Translations under genes and position numbers: made by a program
Notes under the pieces: model-generated
Seen by the model: only the letters and a program-made list of their open reading frames with translations
Told to the model about the DNA's origin: nothing
Databases searched by the model: none
Shown here: positions 33,547-41,772 of the stretch, piece after piece
How positions within the stretch are numbered: the stretch's first letter is position 1
Layout: each line of letters begins with the position of its first letter
Assembly (NCBI RefSeq): GCF_002213425.1
Contig: NZ_NJGV01000007.1
Location: 124,001-188,000, forward strand
Direction: 5' to 3'
DNA length: 64,000 nucleotides
DNA from: Herbaspirillum aquaticum
Lineage (GTDB): Bacteria > Pseudomonadota > Gammaproteobacteria > Burkholderiales > Burkholderiaceae_D

Positions 33547-33575
33547 AGTTTAGGACGTTTTGCGCAGAGCGTCAA
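33547..33575 (-). promoter_or_regulatory. Promoter of the argD leader
   Basis: On the minus strand TTGACG (33575-33570) and TAAACT (33552-33547) are 17 bp apart. Transcription would start at about 33539, the A of the leader ORF ATG. It is the only convincing promoter I see before argD. Confidence 0.65.
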
Positions 33576-33733
33576 AAAGAAATTTCCCGCCGCAGCCGCT
33601 GGCAGGCGCATCGGGCGGGCCACCGTTGCAATTTCATCGCATCTCGCCGGGCCGCGCGGCATCAGGCTTGCGCGGCATCTTCGCAAATCTGCGTGACGCC
33701 GGCATGACAGCACCGGCGCCCGCACCCGGCCCG

Positions 33734-34783
33734 TCAGGCGGCCGGAGTGTCCGACACGGCCTTGGCCAGGTCGGCTTCGGAAGTGAAGGAATCCGCGTAG
33801 AACTCGTCTTCCGGCAGGCCGCATTCGGCGCTGAAATCGCGCTGTGCCGATTCCACCACGACCGGTGCGCCACAGGCATAGACCTGGTGGCCCGAGAGGT
33901 CGGGGAAGTCTTCCATCACTGCGCGGTGGACGAAGCCGGTACGGCCGCTCCAGTTGTCCTCGGCCTGGGCGTTGGAGACCACCGGCACGTACTTGAAGTT
34001 GGGCAGGTCCTGCTCCCACTGCTGGCACAGGGCGTTCATGTACAGGTCCTGCGGGCGGCGGCCGCCCCAGTACAGGGTGACCGGACGCTCGGAGCCGGCA
34101 TGTTCCAGTTGCTCGACGATGGCCTTGATGGGCGCAAAGCCGGTGCCCGAGGCCAGGAGGATGATGGGCTTGTCGGAGTCCTCGCGCAGGAAGAAGGTGC
34201 CCAGCGGACCTTCGATGCGCAGGATGTCGCGTTCCTTCAGGGTAGTGAAGACCTGGTCGGTGAAGAGACCGCCCGGCAGATGGCGGATGTGCAGGCTCAT
34301 GTGCTCATCCTTGTGCGGGGCAGTGGCCATGCTGTAGCTGCGGCGCTTGCCGTCGCGCAGCAGGAATTCCACGTACTGGCCGGCCTTGTACTGCAGGCGG
34401 TCATTGGCCGGCAATTGCAGCGAGAGGATGATGACGTCGTCGGCCACCTTGTCCAGCTTGGCCACGCGCACCGGCAGCTTGCGCACCGGGATCTCGCCCA
34501 CGCCGGCCACTTCGCGCGCCTCGATGGTGACGTCGCTGTGCGGCTTGGCCACGCAGAACAGGGCATGGCCCAGTTGCTGTTCGTGCTCCGAGAGGGCGCG
34601 TACCTGGTGCGGGCCGTGCTCGACCTGGCCCGACACCAGCTTGCCCTTGCAGGAGCCGCAGGCGCCGTTCTTGCAGCCGTAGGGCAGGCCGACACCGGCG
34701 CGGATGGCGGCGGTGAGGATGGATTCGCTGGCGTCGCAGGAGAATTGGCGACCGCTGGGCTGGACTGTGACTTGGAAACTCAT
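33734..34783 (-). CDS. Ferredoxin-type NAD(P)H reductase (CDP-6-deoxy-glucoseen reductase-like)
   Basis: This 349-residue soluble reductase has an N-terminal plant-type [2Fe-2S] ferredoxin domain (CKNGACGSCKG with a fourth cysteine in LFCVAKP). An FAD domain follows (RRSYSMATAP) and then an NAD(P) domain (ILLASGTGFAPIKAIVEQL, VYACGAPVVVE). The architecture is that of CDP-6-deoxy-delta-3,4-glucoseen reductases and of oxygenase reductase components. No oxygenase or deoxysugar genes are adjacent, so its partner is unknown. It is divergent from the SDR gene, with only 36 bp between starts, so the promoters must overlap. Confidence 0.88.
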   Translation of the reverse strand: MSFQVTVQPSGRQFSCDASESILTAAIRAGVGLPYGCKNGACGSCKGKLVSGQVEHGPHQVRALSEHEQQLGHALFCVAKPHSDVTIEAREVAGVGEIPVRKLPVRVAKLDKVADDVIILSLQLPANDRLQYKAGQYVEFLLRDGKRRSYSMATAPHKDEHMSLHIRHLPGGLFTDQVFTTLKERDILRIEGPLGTFFLREDSDKPIILLASGTGFAPIKAIVEQLEHAGSERPVTLYWGGRRPQDLYMNALCQQWEQDLPNFKYVPVVSNAQAEDNWSGRTGFVHRAVMEDFPDLSGHQVYACGAPVVVESAQRDFSAECGLPEDEFYADSFTSEADLAKAVSDTPAA

Positions 34784-34819
34784 ACAATTCTGCTTCTGGA
34801 TAAATTTGGATTGAACACC

Positions 34820-35710
34820 GTGAAAAAACTGGGCCTGCCCCGCGTACTGATCCTGGGCTGCGGCGATGTCGGCCTGCGGCTGGTGCCGCTGCTGCTGCCG
34901 CGCTACCGCGTACTGGCCGTGACCAGCAACCCCGAGCGCCGTGCCGAACTGCGCGCCGCCGGGGCCGTTCCCATCGTGGCCGACCTGGACGCGCCCTTGA
35001 CCCTGGGCCGCCTGGCGCGCCTGGCACCGACCATCGTGCATCTGGCGCCGCCGCAGTCCGAGGGCCGCATCGACCGCCGCACTCGCAATTTGGCCGCCAT
35101 TTTACCCGAGGGCGCGCGCCTGGTTTATGTCAGCACCACCGGTGTCTACGGAGATTGCGCTGGCGCAAGTTTCGATGAGACCCGGCGCGTGCGTCCGCAG
35201 AACGCCCGCGCGGTGCGCCGGGTGGACGCCGAAACGGTCCTGCGCGCCTGGGCCCGGCGCCGCCACGGCAAGCTCTCCATCCTGCGCGTGCCGGGCATCT
35301 ACGCCGCCGACCGCCTGCCGCTGGAGCGCCTGCACAAGGGCCTGCCGGCCCTGGCGGCGCAGGAGGACGTGCATACCAATCACATCCACGCGGACGACCT
35401 GGCCCGCATCTGCCTGGCCGCGATGCGCGCAGGCGCGCCCAATCGCGTCTATCACGCGGTGGACGATACCGACCTCAAGATGGGCGACTACTTCGACGCC
35501 GTGGCCGATGCCGCCGGCCTGCCGCGTCCGCCGCGCCTGCCGCGCAGCGAGCTGGAACGCAGCGTCTCGCCGATGATGCTGTCCTTCATGTCGGAATCGC
35601 GCCGCCTCCACAATGTCCGCATCAAGGAAGAGCTGGGCGTGCGGCTGCATTATCCCGAGGTGCAGAGCCTGTTGGCCCAGTGGCGCGAACAAAGGCTGAC
35701 GAAGGGCTGA
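34820..35710 (+). CDS. NAD(P)-dependent SDR/epimerase family protein (YeeZ-like)
   Basis: This 296-residue protein has an atypical Rossmann start (RVLILGCGDVGLRLVPLLLP near residue 10), LVYVSTTGVYGDC and a helical C terminus. This matches the extended atypical SDR group that includes YeeZ and related epimerase-like proteins. The catalytic Tyr-Lys pair of true epimerases is not evident: VYGD has the tyrosine but no YxxxK follows. The start is taken as GTG at 34820; a TTG at 34811 is also in frame. Substrate and pathway are unknown. It is divergent from the ferredoxin-type reductase gene. Confidence 0.78.
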   Translation: MKKLGLPRVLILGCGDVGLRLVPLLLPRYRVLAVTSNPERRAELRAAGAVPIVADLDAPLTLGRLARLAPTIVHLAPPQSEGRIDRRTRNLAAILPEGARLVYVSTTGVYGDCAGASFDETRRVRPQNARAVRRVDAETVLRAWARRRHGKLSILRVPGIYAADRLPLERLHKGLPALAAQEDVHTNHIHADDLARICLAAMRAGAPNRVYHAVDDTDLKMGDYFDAVADAAGLPRPPRLPRSELERSVSPMMLSFMSESRRLHNVRIKEELGVRLHYPEVQSLLAQWREQRLTKG

Positions 35711-35736
35711 CGCCTTTATGCGTTTTGCCCACCTTT

Positions 35737-35804
35737 CTTATTCGAAATACGAATAAGCATACGATTTTTAAGTAGTTGTTTTGCATAGCCGGCCTTAGTA
35801 CAGT
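35737..35804 (+). promoter_or_regulatory. Operator-like dyad and promoter of ABC operon
   Basis: CTTATTCG (35737-35744) and CGAATAAG (35750-35757) form a perfect 8-bp inverted repeat with a 5-bp centre. Downstream, TTGTTT (35776-35781) and TACAGT (35799-35804) have 17-bp spacing. The dyad lies just upstream of the -35 box, a position suited to an activator. Confidence 0.5.
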
Positions 35805-35925
35805 GCATGCCTGACTAAAAGGGGGAGGCTGCACGGCCGGGTCCGGGCGGATGGACGCACGGATGAACCGACCTGCATCGGGTCCCCTTCCACTATCCCT
35901 TGCGCGCGGCCCGTCCGCGGACCAC

Positions 35926-36699
35926 ATGAAGCTATCTTTCAACACCGTCGCCAAGCGTTTCGGCGACCTGCACGTGATCGAGGAATTCACCCGCGAGATC
36001 GCCTCCGGTGAGCTGGTCGCGCTGGTCGGCCCGTCCGGTTGCGGCAAGTCCACGCTGCTGCACATGGCCGCCGGCCTGGAAAAGCCCAGCAGCGGCACCG
36101 TGTCCGCCGACGGCCAGGCCATCCGCGGACCGCATCCCGAGCGCACCCTGATGTTCCAGGAAAACGCGCTCTACCCATGGCTGACGCTGCAGCAGAACGT
36201 GGCGCTGGCACTGGAATTCCAGAATGTCGACAAGAAGAAAGCCGCCGACCAGGCCCGCGTCTGGCTGGAGAACGTCAAGCTCAAGGGTTTCGAAAACTAT
36301 TATCCGCACCAGGTCTCCGGCGGCATGCGCCAGCGCGCGGCCCTGGCGCGTGCCTTCATCTCGCAACCCAAGGCGCTGCTGCTGGACGAACCCTTCGGTG
36401 CGCTCGATGCGCTCACCCGCATGACCCTGCAGGATGCCCTGCGCGACCTGATCCGGCAGCAGGGCCCGACCGTGGTGCTGGTGACGCACGATGTGGATGA
36501 GGCGCTGTTCCTGGCCGACCGCATCTTCGTGTTCAGCCCGCGTCCGGCCAAGGTCTTGAAGGAATTCAATCTCGTGCATCACGAAAAGACGCACGACCTG
36601 TCCGAATTCGCGGCCACCCGCCGCGAAATCCTTTGTCTGCTGGGCATCCACGCCGAGCAGGACGAATTTGCAAAAAACCTGGAAGGGGTAGGAGTATGA
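35926..36699 (+). CDS. ABC transporter ATP-binding protein (nitrate/sulfonate/taurine type)
   Basis: This 257-residue ATPase has Walker A GPSGCGKST near residue 40, the PWLTLQQNVALAL Q-loop region, signature VSGGMRQRAALARAF, Walker [14 protein letters not shown] and VTHDVDEALFLADR, the SsuB/TauB/NrtD subfamily pattern. In-frame ATGs at 35851 and 35863 would lengthen the N terminus, but the conserved domain begins at MKLSFNTVAKRFG, which I use. Its TGA overlaps the ATG of the binding-protein gene. Substrate is unknown; organic sulfonates, nitrate, pyrimidine precursors and aromatics are all known for this subfamily. Confidence 0.9.
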   Translation: MKLSFNTVAKRFGDLHVIEEFTREIASGELVALVGPSGCGKSTLLHMAAGLEKPSSGTVSADGQAIRGPHPERTLMFQENALYPWLTLQQNVALALEFQNVDKKKAADQARVWLENVKLKGFENYYPHQVSGGMRQRAALARAFISQPKALLLDEPFGALDALTRMTLQDALRDLIRQQGPTVVLVTHDVDEALFLADRIFVFSPRPAKVLKEFNLVHHEKTHDLSEFAATRREILCLLGIHAEQDEFAKNLEGVGV

Positions 36700-37697
36700 A
36701 ACTCGCACGCATCCTGGCACCGGCCATTACCGCCGCGGCCCTGGCTTTCTCCGGCAACGCCTTTGCCCTGGAAAAATTCAAGATCGGCTACCTGCGCGTC
36801 ATGGACGATGCCCAGGCCATGGCCGCCTATGAAGCGGGCCTCTACAAGAAATACGGCCTGGATGTGGAACTGATCGAATTCAAGTCCGGCACCGACCTGG
36901 TCAAGGCCATCGTAGGCGGCCAGCTCGACAGCGGCGTGTTCGGCTTCTCCAATGCCGTGGCCTGGGCCTCCAAGGGGGCGGACCTGAAGGTGGTCGGCGG
37001 CGCGCAGCTGGGCTATCACGCCCTGGTGGCGCGCGAGGATTCCGGCATCAACAAGGTGGCTGACCTGAAGGGCAAGACCCTGGCCTCGCAAGCCGAAGGC
37101 AGCACCGCCGACACCGTGCTCAAGGGCGTGGTGCTGCGCGATGCGGGCGTGAAGCCCGATGACGTCAACGTCATGGGCGTCTCGCCCCAGGTGGCGGTGC
37201 AGTCGCTGGTGGGCAAGCGCGTCGATGCGGCCTTCCTGTTCGAGCCGCAGGCGCGCATCGCGCAACTGATCGCGCCGGTCAAGCAGGTCTATGAAATCGG
37301 TGAAGTCTGGCCCTTCCCCTGCATGGTCGTCATCACTTCCGGCGAGACCCTGAAGAAGAAGCGCGATGCCGTCTGGAAGTCGCTGGATGCGCAACGCGAC
37401 GCCATCACCCTGCTGCAGAAGAAGCCTGCCGAAGCCTCCAAGCTGATCGCCGGCTACTTCATCGCCGAGCCGACCCTGAAGACCCTGAAGCATGGCGAGA
37501 TGCTGCGCGAAGACGTCATCCGCGATGCCATCAAGAGCCAGACCTTCACGCCCAAGATCAGCAAGAAGGACCAGGACCGCATGCAGGAAATCGCCGATAT
37601 CCTGCAATCGCAAGGTTCGCTCAAGACCCGCGATGGCAAGCCCTTCGATGTGAACTCCATCACCGACCTGTCGTGGCAGAACGCGCGCAAGCTGTGA
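36696..37697 (+). CDS. ABC substrate-binding protein (SsuA/NMT1-like)
   Basis: This 333-residue periplasmic protein has a Sec signal (MKLARILAPAITAAALAFSG, cleavage after AFA) and an SsuA/TauA/NMT1-type fold (FKIGYLRVMDDAQAMAAYEAG, IEFKSGTDLVKAIVGGQLDSG, KTLASQAEGSTAD). It overlaps the ATPase gene by ATGA and has a GGTAGGAGT ribosome site. It should load the permease encoded next. A perfect hairpin separates it from the permease gene. The ligand is not predictable. Confidence 0.9.
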   Translation: MKLARILAPAITAAALAFSGNAFALEKFKIGYLRVMDDAQAMAAYEAGLYKKYGLDVELIEFKSGTDLVKAIVGGQLDSGVFGFSNAVAWASKGADLKVVGGAQLGYHALVAREDSGINKVADLKGKTLASQAEGSTADTVLKGVVLRDAGVKPDDVNVMGVSPQVAVQSLVGKRVDAAFLFEPQARIAQLIAPVKQVYEIGEVWPFPCMVVITSGETLKKKRDAVWKSLDAQRDAITLLQKKPAEASKLIAGYFIAEPTLKTLKHGEMLREDVIRDAIKSQTFTPKISKKDQDRMQEIADILQSQGSLKTRDGKPFDVNSITDLSWQNARKL

Positions 37698-37736
37698 TGC
37701 GGCACTGCGCCTGACCGATTCATCTTGTTTTCACCC

Positions 37737-37757
37737 TGGCCGGACCGTGTCCGGCCA
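37737..37757 (+). other. Intercistronic hairpin after binding-protein gene
   Basis: TGGCCGGAC (37737-37745) and GTCCGGCCA (37749-37757) pair perfectly around a 3-nt loop in the 77-bp gap between the binding-protein and permease genes. Confidence 0.6.
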
Positions 37758-37774
37758 TTGTCTTTCCTGTCCTT

Positions 37775-38548
37775 ATGAGCTCACAGCGTCGCGTTACCGG
37801 ACTCCGCAAGAAACTGGCCATGCTGCTGGCCATCGTCTTCATCCTTTTGATGTGGCAGATCGCGGCCTGGTCGCTGCCGTCCTTCCTGATGCCGGGCGTG
37901 CCCGAGGTGGCCGCGCGGCTGGTGGAGGAAGTGCAGTCCGGCAGTTTCCGCACGGCCCTCTTCGGCAGTCTCTATCGCCTGGGCCTGGGCTATGGCTCGG
38001 CGCTGGTGCTGGGCATCGGTTTCGGCCTGATCGGGGCGGTGCTGTTCTTCTTCCGTGAAGTGCTGAAGTCGGCCATCGTGATCCTGCAATCGATTCCCTC
38101 CATTGCCTGGGTGCCGCTGTTCCTGATCCTGATGGGATTCGGCAACCTGCCCATCGTGGTGGTGGTGGCCATTGCTGCTTTCTTCCCGGCCGCACTCTCG
38201 GTCATGAATGCCACCGAGAGCGTGCAGCAGGTGCATGTCTCGGCGGCCCGCGTGATGGGGGCCTCGCGCCTGTCCATGCTGCGCCGGGTGTACCTGCCGG
38301 CGGTGATGCCGGAACTCATCACCGGGGCCCAGCTGGCTTTCGGCAATGCCTGGCGCGCGCTGATCTCCGCTGAAATGCTGGTCGGTTTCGGCAAGGGCCT
38401 GGGCCGCACGCTGGCCTACTCGGGCGAGACGGCCGACATGATCGGCGTGATGGCCAACATCCTCACCATCGCCATCCTGGCCGCGCTGATCGACCAGGTG
38501 ATCCTGGAAAACCTCAAGCACCGCCTGCTCAAGTACCAGTACGTCTGA
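37775..38548 (+). CDS. ABC transporter permease (SsuC/TauC-like)
   Basis: This 257-residue inner-membrane protein has six hydrophobic segments and the EAA loop in QVHVSAARVMGASRLSMLRR followed by VYLPAVMPELITGAQ, typical of the SsuC/NrtB permease group. It probably works as a homodimer with the ATPase encoded first in the operon. The ATG follows a hairpin that may lower its expression relative to the binding protein. It is 4 bp before the second binding-protein gene. Confidence 0.92.
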   Translation: MSSQRRVTGLRKKLAMLLAIVFILLMWQIAAWSLPSFLMPGVPEVAARLVEEVQSGSFRTALFGSLYRLGLGYGSALVLGIGFGLIGAVLFFFREVLKSAIVILQSIPSIAWVPLFLILMGFGNLPIVVVVAIAAFFPAALSVMNATESVQQVHVSAARVMGASRLSMLRRVYLPAVMPELITGAQLAFGNAWRALISAEMLVGFGKGLGRTLAYSGETADMIGVMANILTIAILAALIDQVILENLKHRLLKYQYV

Positions 38549-38552
38549 CCTG

Positions 38553-39353
38553 ATGCCTTCCATGCGCACCCTCGTTCGCTTCACCTTGCTGGCATCGGCC
38601 TGCCTGTTCCTGGGGGCTGCGCAGGCCGGCGTACTCGATGACGCACGCCGCAGTGACACCGTGCGCATCGGGCTGGACCACGTGCCGCCGGTCTACAAGG
38701 GCGGCATGAAATTCCGTACCCCGGAAAACATCGCCATCGTGCCGGCCGAGGACCTGGCCGCGCAATGGAAGCTCAAGGCCGATCTCCAGCCCACTACGCA
38801 AGATCGCGCCGCATTGAAGGGCGTGCGTCCTGATGTGATGCTCACGCGCATCGATGTCGCCCAGGCGGGCGCGGCCGATGTGATCACGGTCCCCACTGGC
38901 TACAGCGCCGGCGGCATGGCCATCATGCGCACCGATACCACCATCCGTAAATGGGAAGACATAAAAGGCCGCACCGTCTGCGTCTCCGCCGGGTCGCCCT
39001 ATGTCGGCACCCTCAGCGCGCGCTATGCCGCCATCGAGAAAGTGATGCCGGCCCCGGCCGATTCCCTGCTGGCCGTGCGCATCGGCCAGTGCGATGCGGC
39101 CGTGCATGACGACACGCTCATGAAGGCGTTGCTGAAACTGCCCGAATGGAAGAAGTTCTCCGCCCAGCTGCCGCCGGTGAGCCGCCAGGCGCTGGTGCTG
39201 CAGGTGCGCGGCAACGATCCGGCCGACCTGGCCGCCGCACGGCAACTGGCGGCGCGATGGAACGATGCGTTCTGGGACAAGGCCATCAAGAAGTGGGTCA
39301 ACAACGTGGCCTTCGAGGTCTACCTCGACCAGAACGTGCCGGATTGCCACTGA
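38553..39353 (+). CDS. Second periplasmic binding protein (SBP family 3-like)
   Basis: This 266-residue protein has a Sec signal (LVRFTLLASACLFLGAAQAG) and a type II periplasmic-binding fold of the amino-acid/MxaJ-like family 3 (DTVRIGLDHVPPVYKG, VMLTRIDVAQAGAADV, WEDIKGRTVCVSAGSPYVG, IGQCDAAVHDDT). It is unrelated in family to the SsuA-like protein of the same operon. It may be an accessory binding protein, a ligand-delivery chaperone or a sensor. Three cysteines in the mature protein (VCVS, GQCD, PDCH) could give one disulfide. Its job is unknown. Confidence 0.8.
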   Translation: MPSMRTLVRFTLLASACLFLGAAQAGVLDDARRSDTVRIGLDHVPPVYKGGMKFRTPENIAIVPAEDLAAQWKLKADLQPTTQDRAALKGVRPDVMLTRIDVAQAGAADVITVPTGYSAGGMAIMRTDTTIRKWEDIKGRTVCVSAGSPYVGTLSARYAAIEKVMPAPADSLLAVRIGQCDAAVHDDTLMKALLKLPEWKKFSAQLPPVSRQALVLQVRGNDPADLAAARQLAARWNDAFWDKAIKKWVNNVAFEVYLDQNVPDCH

Positions 39354-39587
39354 GGCCTCTTGCCTGCGTGGCAAGGAAGTTGCCTCGACGATATCGATCC
39401 GGCGCGATTTCTTGACGGGCGCGCAAGCCGCTTCGTTCCGAGCGCACAAAAATCCCGCCATTTCAGGATTTTCCTTGTGGCAGAGCGCGGCAATGGGCGT
39501 AACATAGACGGCATTCATTCCACTGGCAGGCACATCTTGTCGCTGCCGGTTGTCATTCCTCAGCCTTCGTTTCAAAGGGAGCCCATC

Positions 39588-39857
39588 ATGGCCATGGACA
39601 TTTCCTCTGCCGTCAACGGCGTCGTCTCCGACCCCAACAACAACGCACCGACCACTGGCAAGGCTAACGATCCGGTGGCTGTGCGCCGTGCTGAAGAAGC
39701 CGCCGCCGCCCTGAAGGCCGAGCAGCGCCGCCTGGAAGAAATCCAGGCCGATGAAACCCGCGCCGAAAATGCCCGCCAGGAACGCAATCGCCGCGAGCAG
39801 GCTTCGCGCAATGCGACCGGCGAGATCATTGGTACCACGGTCAATTCGGTAGCCTGA
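39588..39857 (+). CDS. Small coiled-coil protein (89 aa)
   Basis: This short protein begins MAMDISSAVNGVVSDPNNN and then forms a long Glu/Arg/Ala-rich helix (about residues 32-74) with heptad-like spacing. It ends ATGEIIGTTVNSVA. It has no signal or membrane segment. The AAAGGGAGC ribosome site and a following strong terminator support it as a real gene. I recognise no family or function. Confidence 0.7.
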   Translation: MAMDISSAVNGVVSDPNNNAPTTGKANDPVAVRRAEEAAAALKAEQRRLEEIQADETRAENARQERNRREQASRNATGEIIGTTVNSVA

Positions 39858-39903
39858 TTTCTGTTTTGCCGGCCAGGTGAATTGGCCGCTCATTGGTCAA
39901 TTT

Positions 39904-39946
39904 ATGGCCAATGAATGGCCAATGAATGGCCAATGAATGGCCAATT
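39904..39946. repeat. 11-bp tandem repeat, about four copies
   Basis: The unit ATGGCCAATGA is repeated without interruption three times, with a fourth partial copy ending in ATT. A related TGGTCAATTT lies just before it. It is in the gap between the coiled-coil gene and the terminator. Confidence 0.85.
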
Positions 39947-39969
39947 CCGGATTCTTAACCTGGATTCAA

Positions 39970-40010
39970 CAAAGCCCGCAACGCCCGGTACAAGGGCGTT
40001 GCGGGCTTTG
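39970..40010. terminator. Bidirectional intrinsic terminator
   Basis: A 17-bp perfect stem (39970-39986 with 39994-40010, AAAGCCCGCAACGCCC paired to its complement) with a 7-nt loop separates the coiled-coil gene from the convergent antiporter gene. Confidence 0.88.
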
Positions 40011-40035
40011 TCGCTGTGGCGGCAGGCGCCCCGGA

Positions 40036-41718
40036 TCAGTGATTCTGCCCCGGCCCGTTCAATGAGCCCAGCAACCAGGTCTCGGCCATGTCGATCTGGT
40101 TGATGAGCATCAGGAAAGTCTCGTCATTGATGCGCTGTTCAGCGCGCAGGTAATGCACTTCCAGCCGCTCGGCGCGGATCGCCTCCAGCCGGAGTTCACG
40201 CTCGAACTGCTTGAAGCGGTTGGCGGCGCGCTGGGTTTCTTCCGAATCACTCTCCGCATTCATGCGCATGCGATAGGTCGCCAGCAGGCTGCCGCTAACT
40301 TCCATCAACAACGCCAGATCGGATTCATCAAGATTGACGCCGATGCGTTCCTGCGCCTCCTCGATGGTGCGCACGGCCGCCTCCGACAGGCGCAGGCGCG
40401 CCATCATTTCTTCGGCGCGGCGGCGCTTGACCTCGGCGTCCAGCTGCAGGTCCTTGAGCATCCATGGCAGCAGGAAACTGCCGAACAGCAGCGAGCACAG
40501 GATCACGCCGGTGGCCAGGAAGATCAGCAGGTCGCGCGCCGGGAAGGGCGTATGTTCCTTCAGCAGCAGCGGGATCGACATCACACCGGCCAGCGTAATG
40601 GCCCCGCGCACGCCGGAAAGCGCCGTGATGCTGATGAGCCGCAAATCGAACTTGCGGTTGCGCCCGCTCTGGCCACGCAGGGCGGAGGCGAAACGGCGCA
40701 TGCGCAGGTTGATCCAGACCCACACGAAGCGCAGCACGATCAGCGCCACCGTGATCGCCAGGATGTAGACGAACAGATGCCACACCGGCACATTGCCTGC
40801 CATCTGCGCATCCACGTGGGCCAGGCTGACGATGCCCGGCAATTGCAGGCCCAGCAGCAGGAAGGACATGCCGTTGAAGACGAATTCCAGCATGGTCATG
40901 ATGCTGCGGCCCTGCAGCCGCGTGGCCGCCGATTCGCCACCGGCCGTCTCCAGGTAGGGCATCAGCATGCCCGCCGCTACCGCCGCCAGAATGCCGGACA
41001 AACCAAAGTGTTCGGCAAAGATGTAGGCCGTGAAGGGGATCAGCAACAGCAGCACCACCTGGATGCCCGGCTCGTCACCGGCCCACTCGATGATCTTGCG
41101 GCGGATCAGGCCGAAGCCCCAGGCCACGATCAGCCCCACGGCAATGCCGCCGGCGGCGATCAGCACGAAGGAAATGCTGGCGTCCAGCAGCGAGAAGGTG
41201 CCGGTGATGACGGCTGCGATCGCGAACTTGAAGGCCACCAGGCCGGACGCATCATTCATCAGCGCCTCGCCCTCCAGTACGTGCTGCATCGAGGCCGGCA
41301 GCCGGCCCTTGCCGACGATGGACGAGACCGCCACCGCATCGGTGGGCGAGAGCACCGCCGCCAGCGCAAAGGCCGAGGGCAGCGAGATGACCGGAATCAT
41401 CCAGTGGATGAAGTAACCCACGCCCACCACCGTGAACATCACCAGGCCCAGGGCCAGCGCCAGGATGGGGCGCGCCAGGCGGAAGAATTCGCGTTTGGGC
41501 ATGCGCCAGCCATCGGTGAAGAGCAGCGGCGGGATGAACAGCAGCAGGAACAGTTCCGGATCGAAGCTGATGCGCAGGCCGAACATGGGCATGGCCAGCA
41601 CCGCACCCAAAGCGATCTGGAACAGCGGCAGCGGCAGCTTGAAAGGAGCCAGCCGCGCGACCACGCCGGAGACAGCGACGGCCAACAGCAGGATCAGGAC
41701 GGTGAAGACGATTTCCAT
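40036..41718 (-). CDS. Na+/H+ antiporter, CPA1/NhaP family
   Basis: This 560-residue inner-membrane protein has about twelve hydrophobic segments. The CPA1 signature includes FIPPLLFTDGWRM, ALAAVLSPTDAVAVSSI with the conserved TD pair and LEGEALMNDASGLVAFK with the ND pair that binds the cation, plus GVRGAITLAGVMSIPL. A long charged cytoplasmic tail (about residues 430-560) follows. It exchanges sodium or potassium for protons in pH and salt homeostasis. The start MEIVFTVLILLL is chosen at the first conserved segment; upstream frames lack support. Upstream lies an unusual array of TTGCA repeats. Confidence 0.92.
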   Translation of the reverse strand: MEIVFTVLILLLAVAVSGVVARLAPFKLPLPLFQIALGAVLAMPMFGLRISFDPELFLLLFIPPLLFTDGWRMPKREFFRLARPILALALGLVMFTVVGVGYFIHWMIPVISLPSAFALAAVLSPTDAVAVSSIVGKGRLPASMQHVLEGEALMNDASGLVAFKFAIAAVITGTFSLLDASISFVLIAAGGIAVGLIVAWGFGLIRRKIIEWAGDEPGIQVVLLLLIPFTAYIFAEHFGLSGILAAVAAGMLMPYLETAGGESAATRLQGRSIMTMLEFVFNGMSFLLLGLQLPGIVSLAHVDAQMAGNVPVWHLFVYILAITVALIVLRFVWVWINLRMRRFASALRGQSGRNRKFDLRLISITALSGVRGAITLAGVMSIPLLLKEHTPFPARDLLIFLATGVILCSLLFGSFLLPWMLKDLQLDAEVKRRRAEEMMARLRLSEAAVRTIEEAQERIGVNLDESDLALLMEVSGSLLATYRMRMNAESDSEETQRAANRFKQFERELRLEAIRAERLEVHYLRAEQRINDETFLMLINQIDMAETWLLGSLNGPGQNH

Positions 41719-41772
41719 GAGGCAGCAGGTGATGTTCTTGTGATGAGGCGCGGGTGGGTCAGACCGGCAGGG

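Noticed and set aside
35851-35925. Upstream ATGs (35851, 35863) as start of the ABC ATPase
   Set aside because: The added 21-25 residues have no ATPase features; the conserved domain starts at 35926. This remains a mild uncertainty.
39904-39946. Possible CRISPR-like array
   Set aside because: The 11-bp units are directly adjacent with no spacers and no cas genes are present; it is a simple tandem repeat.
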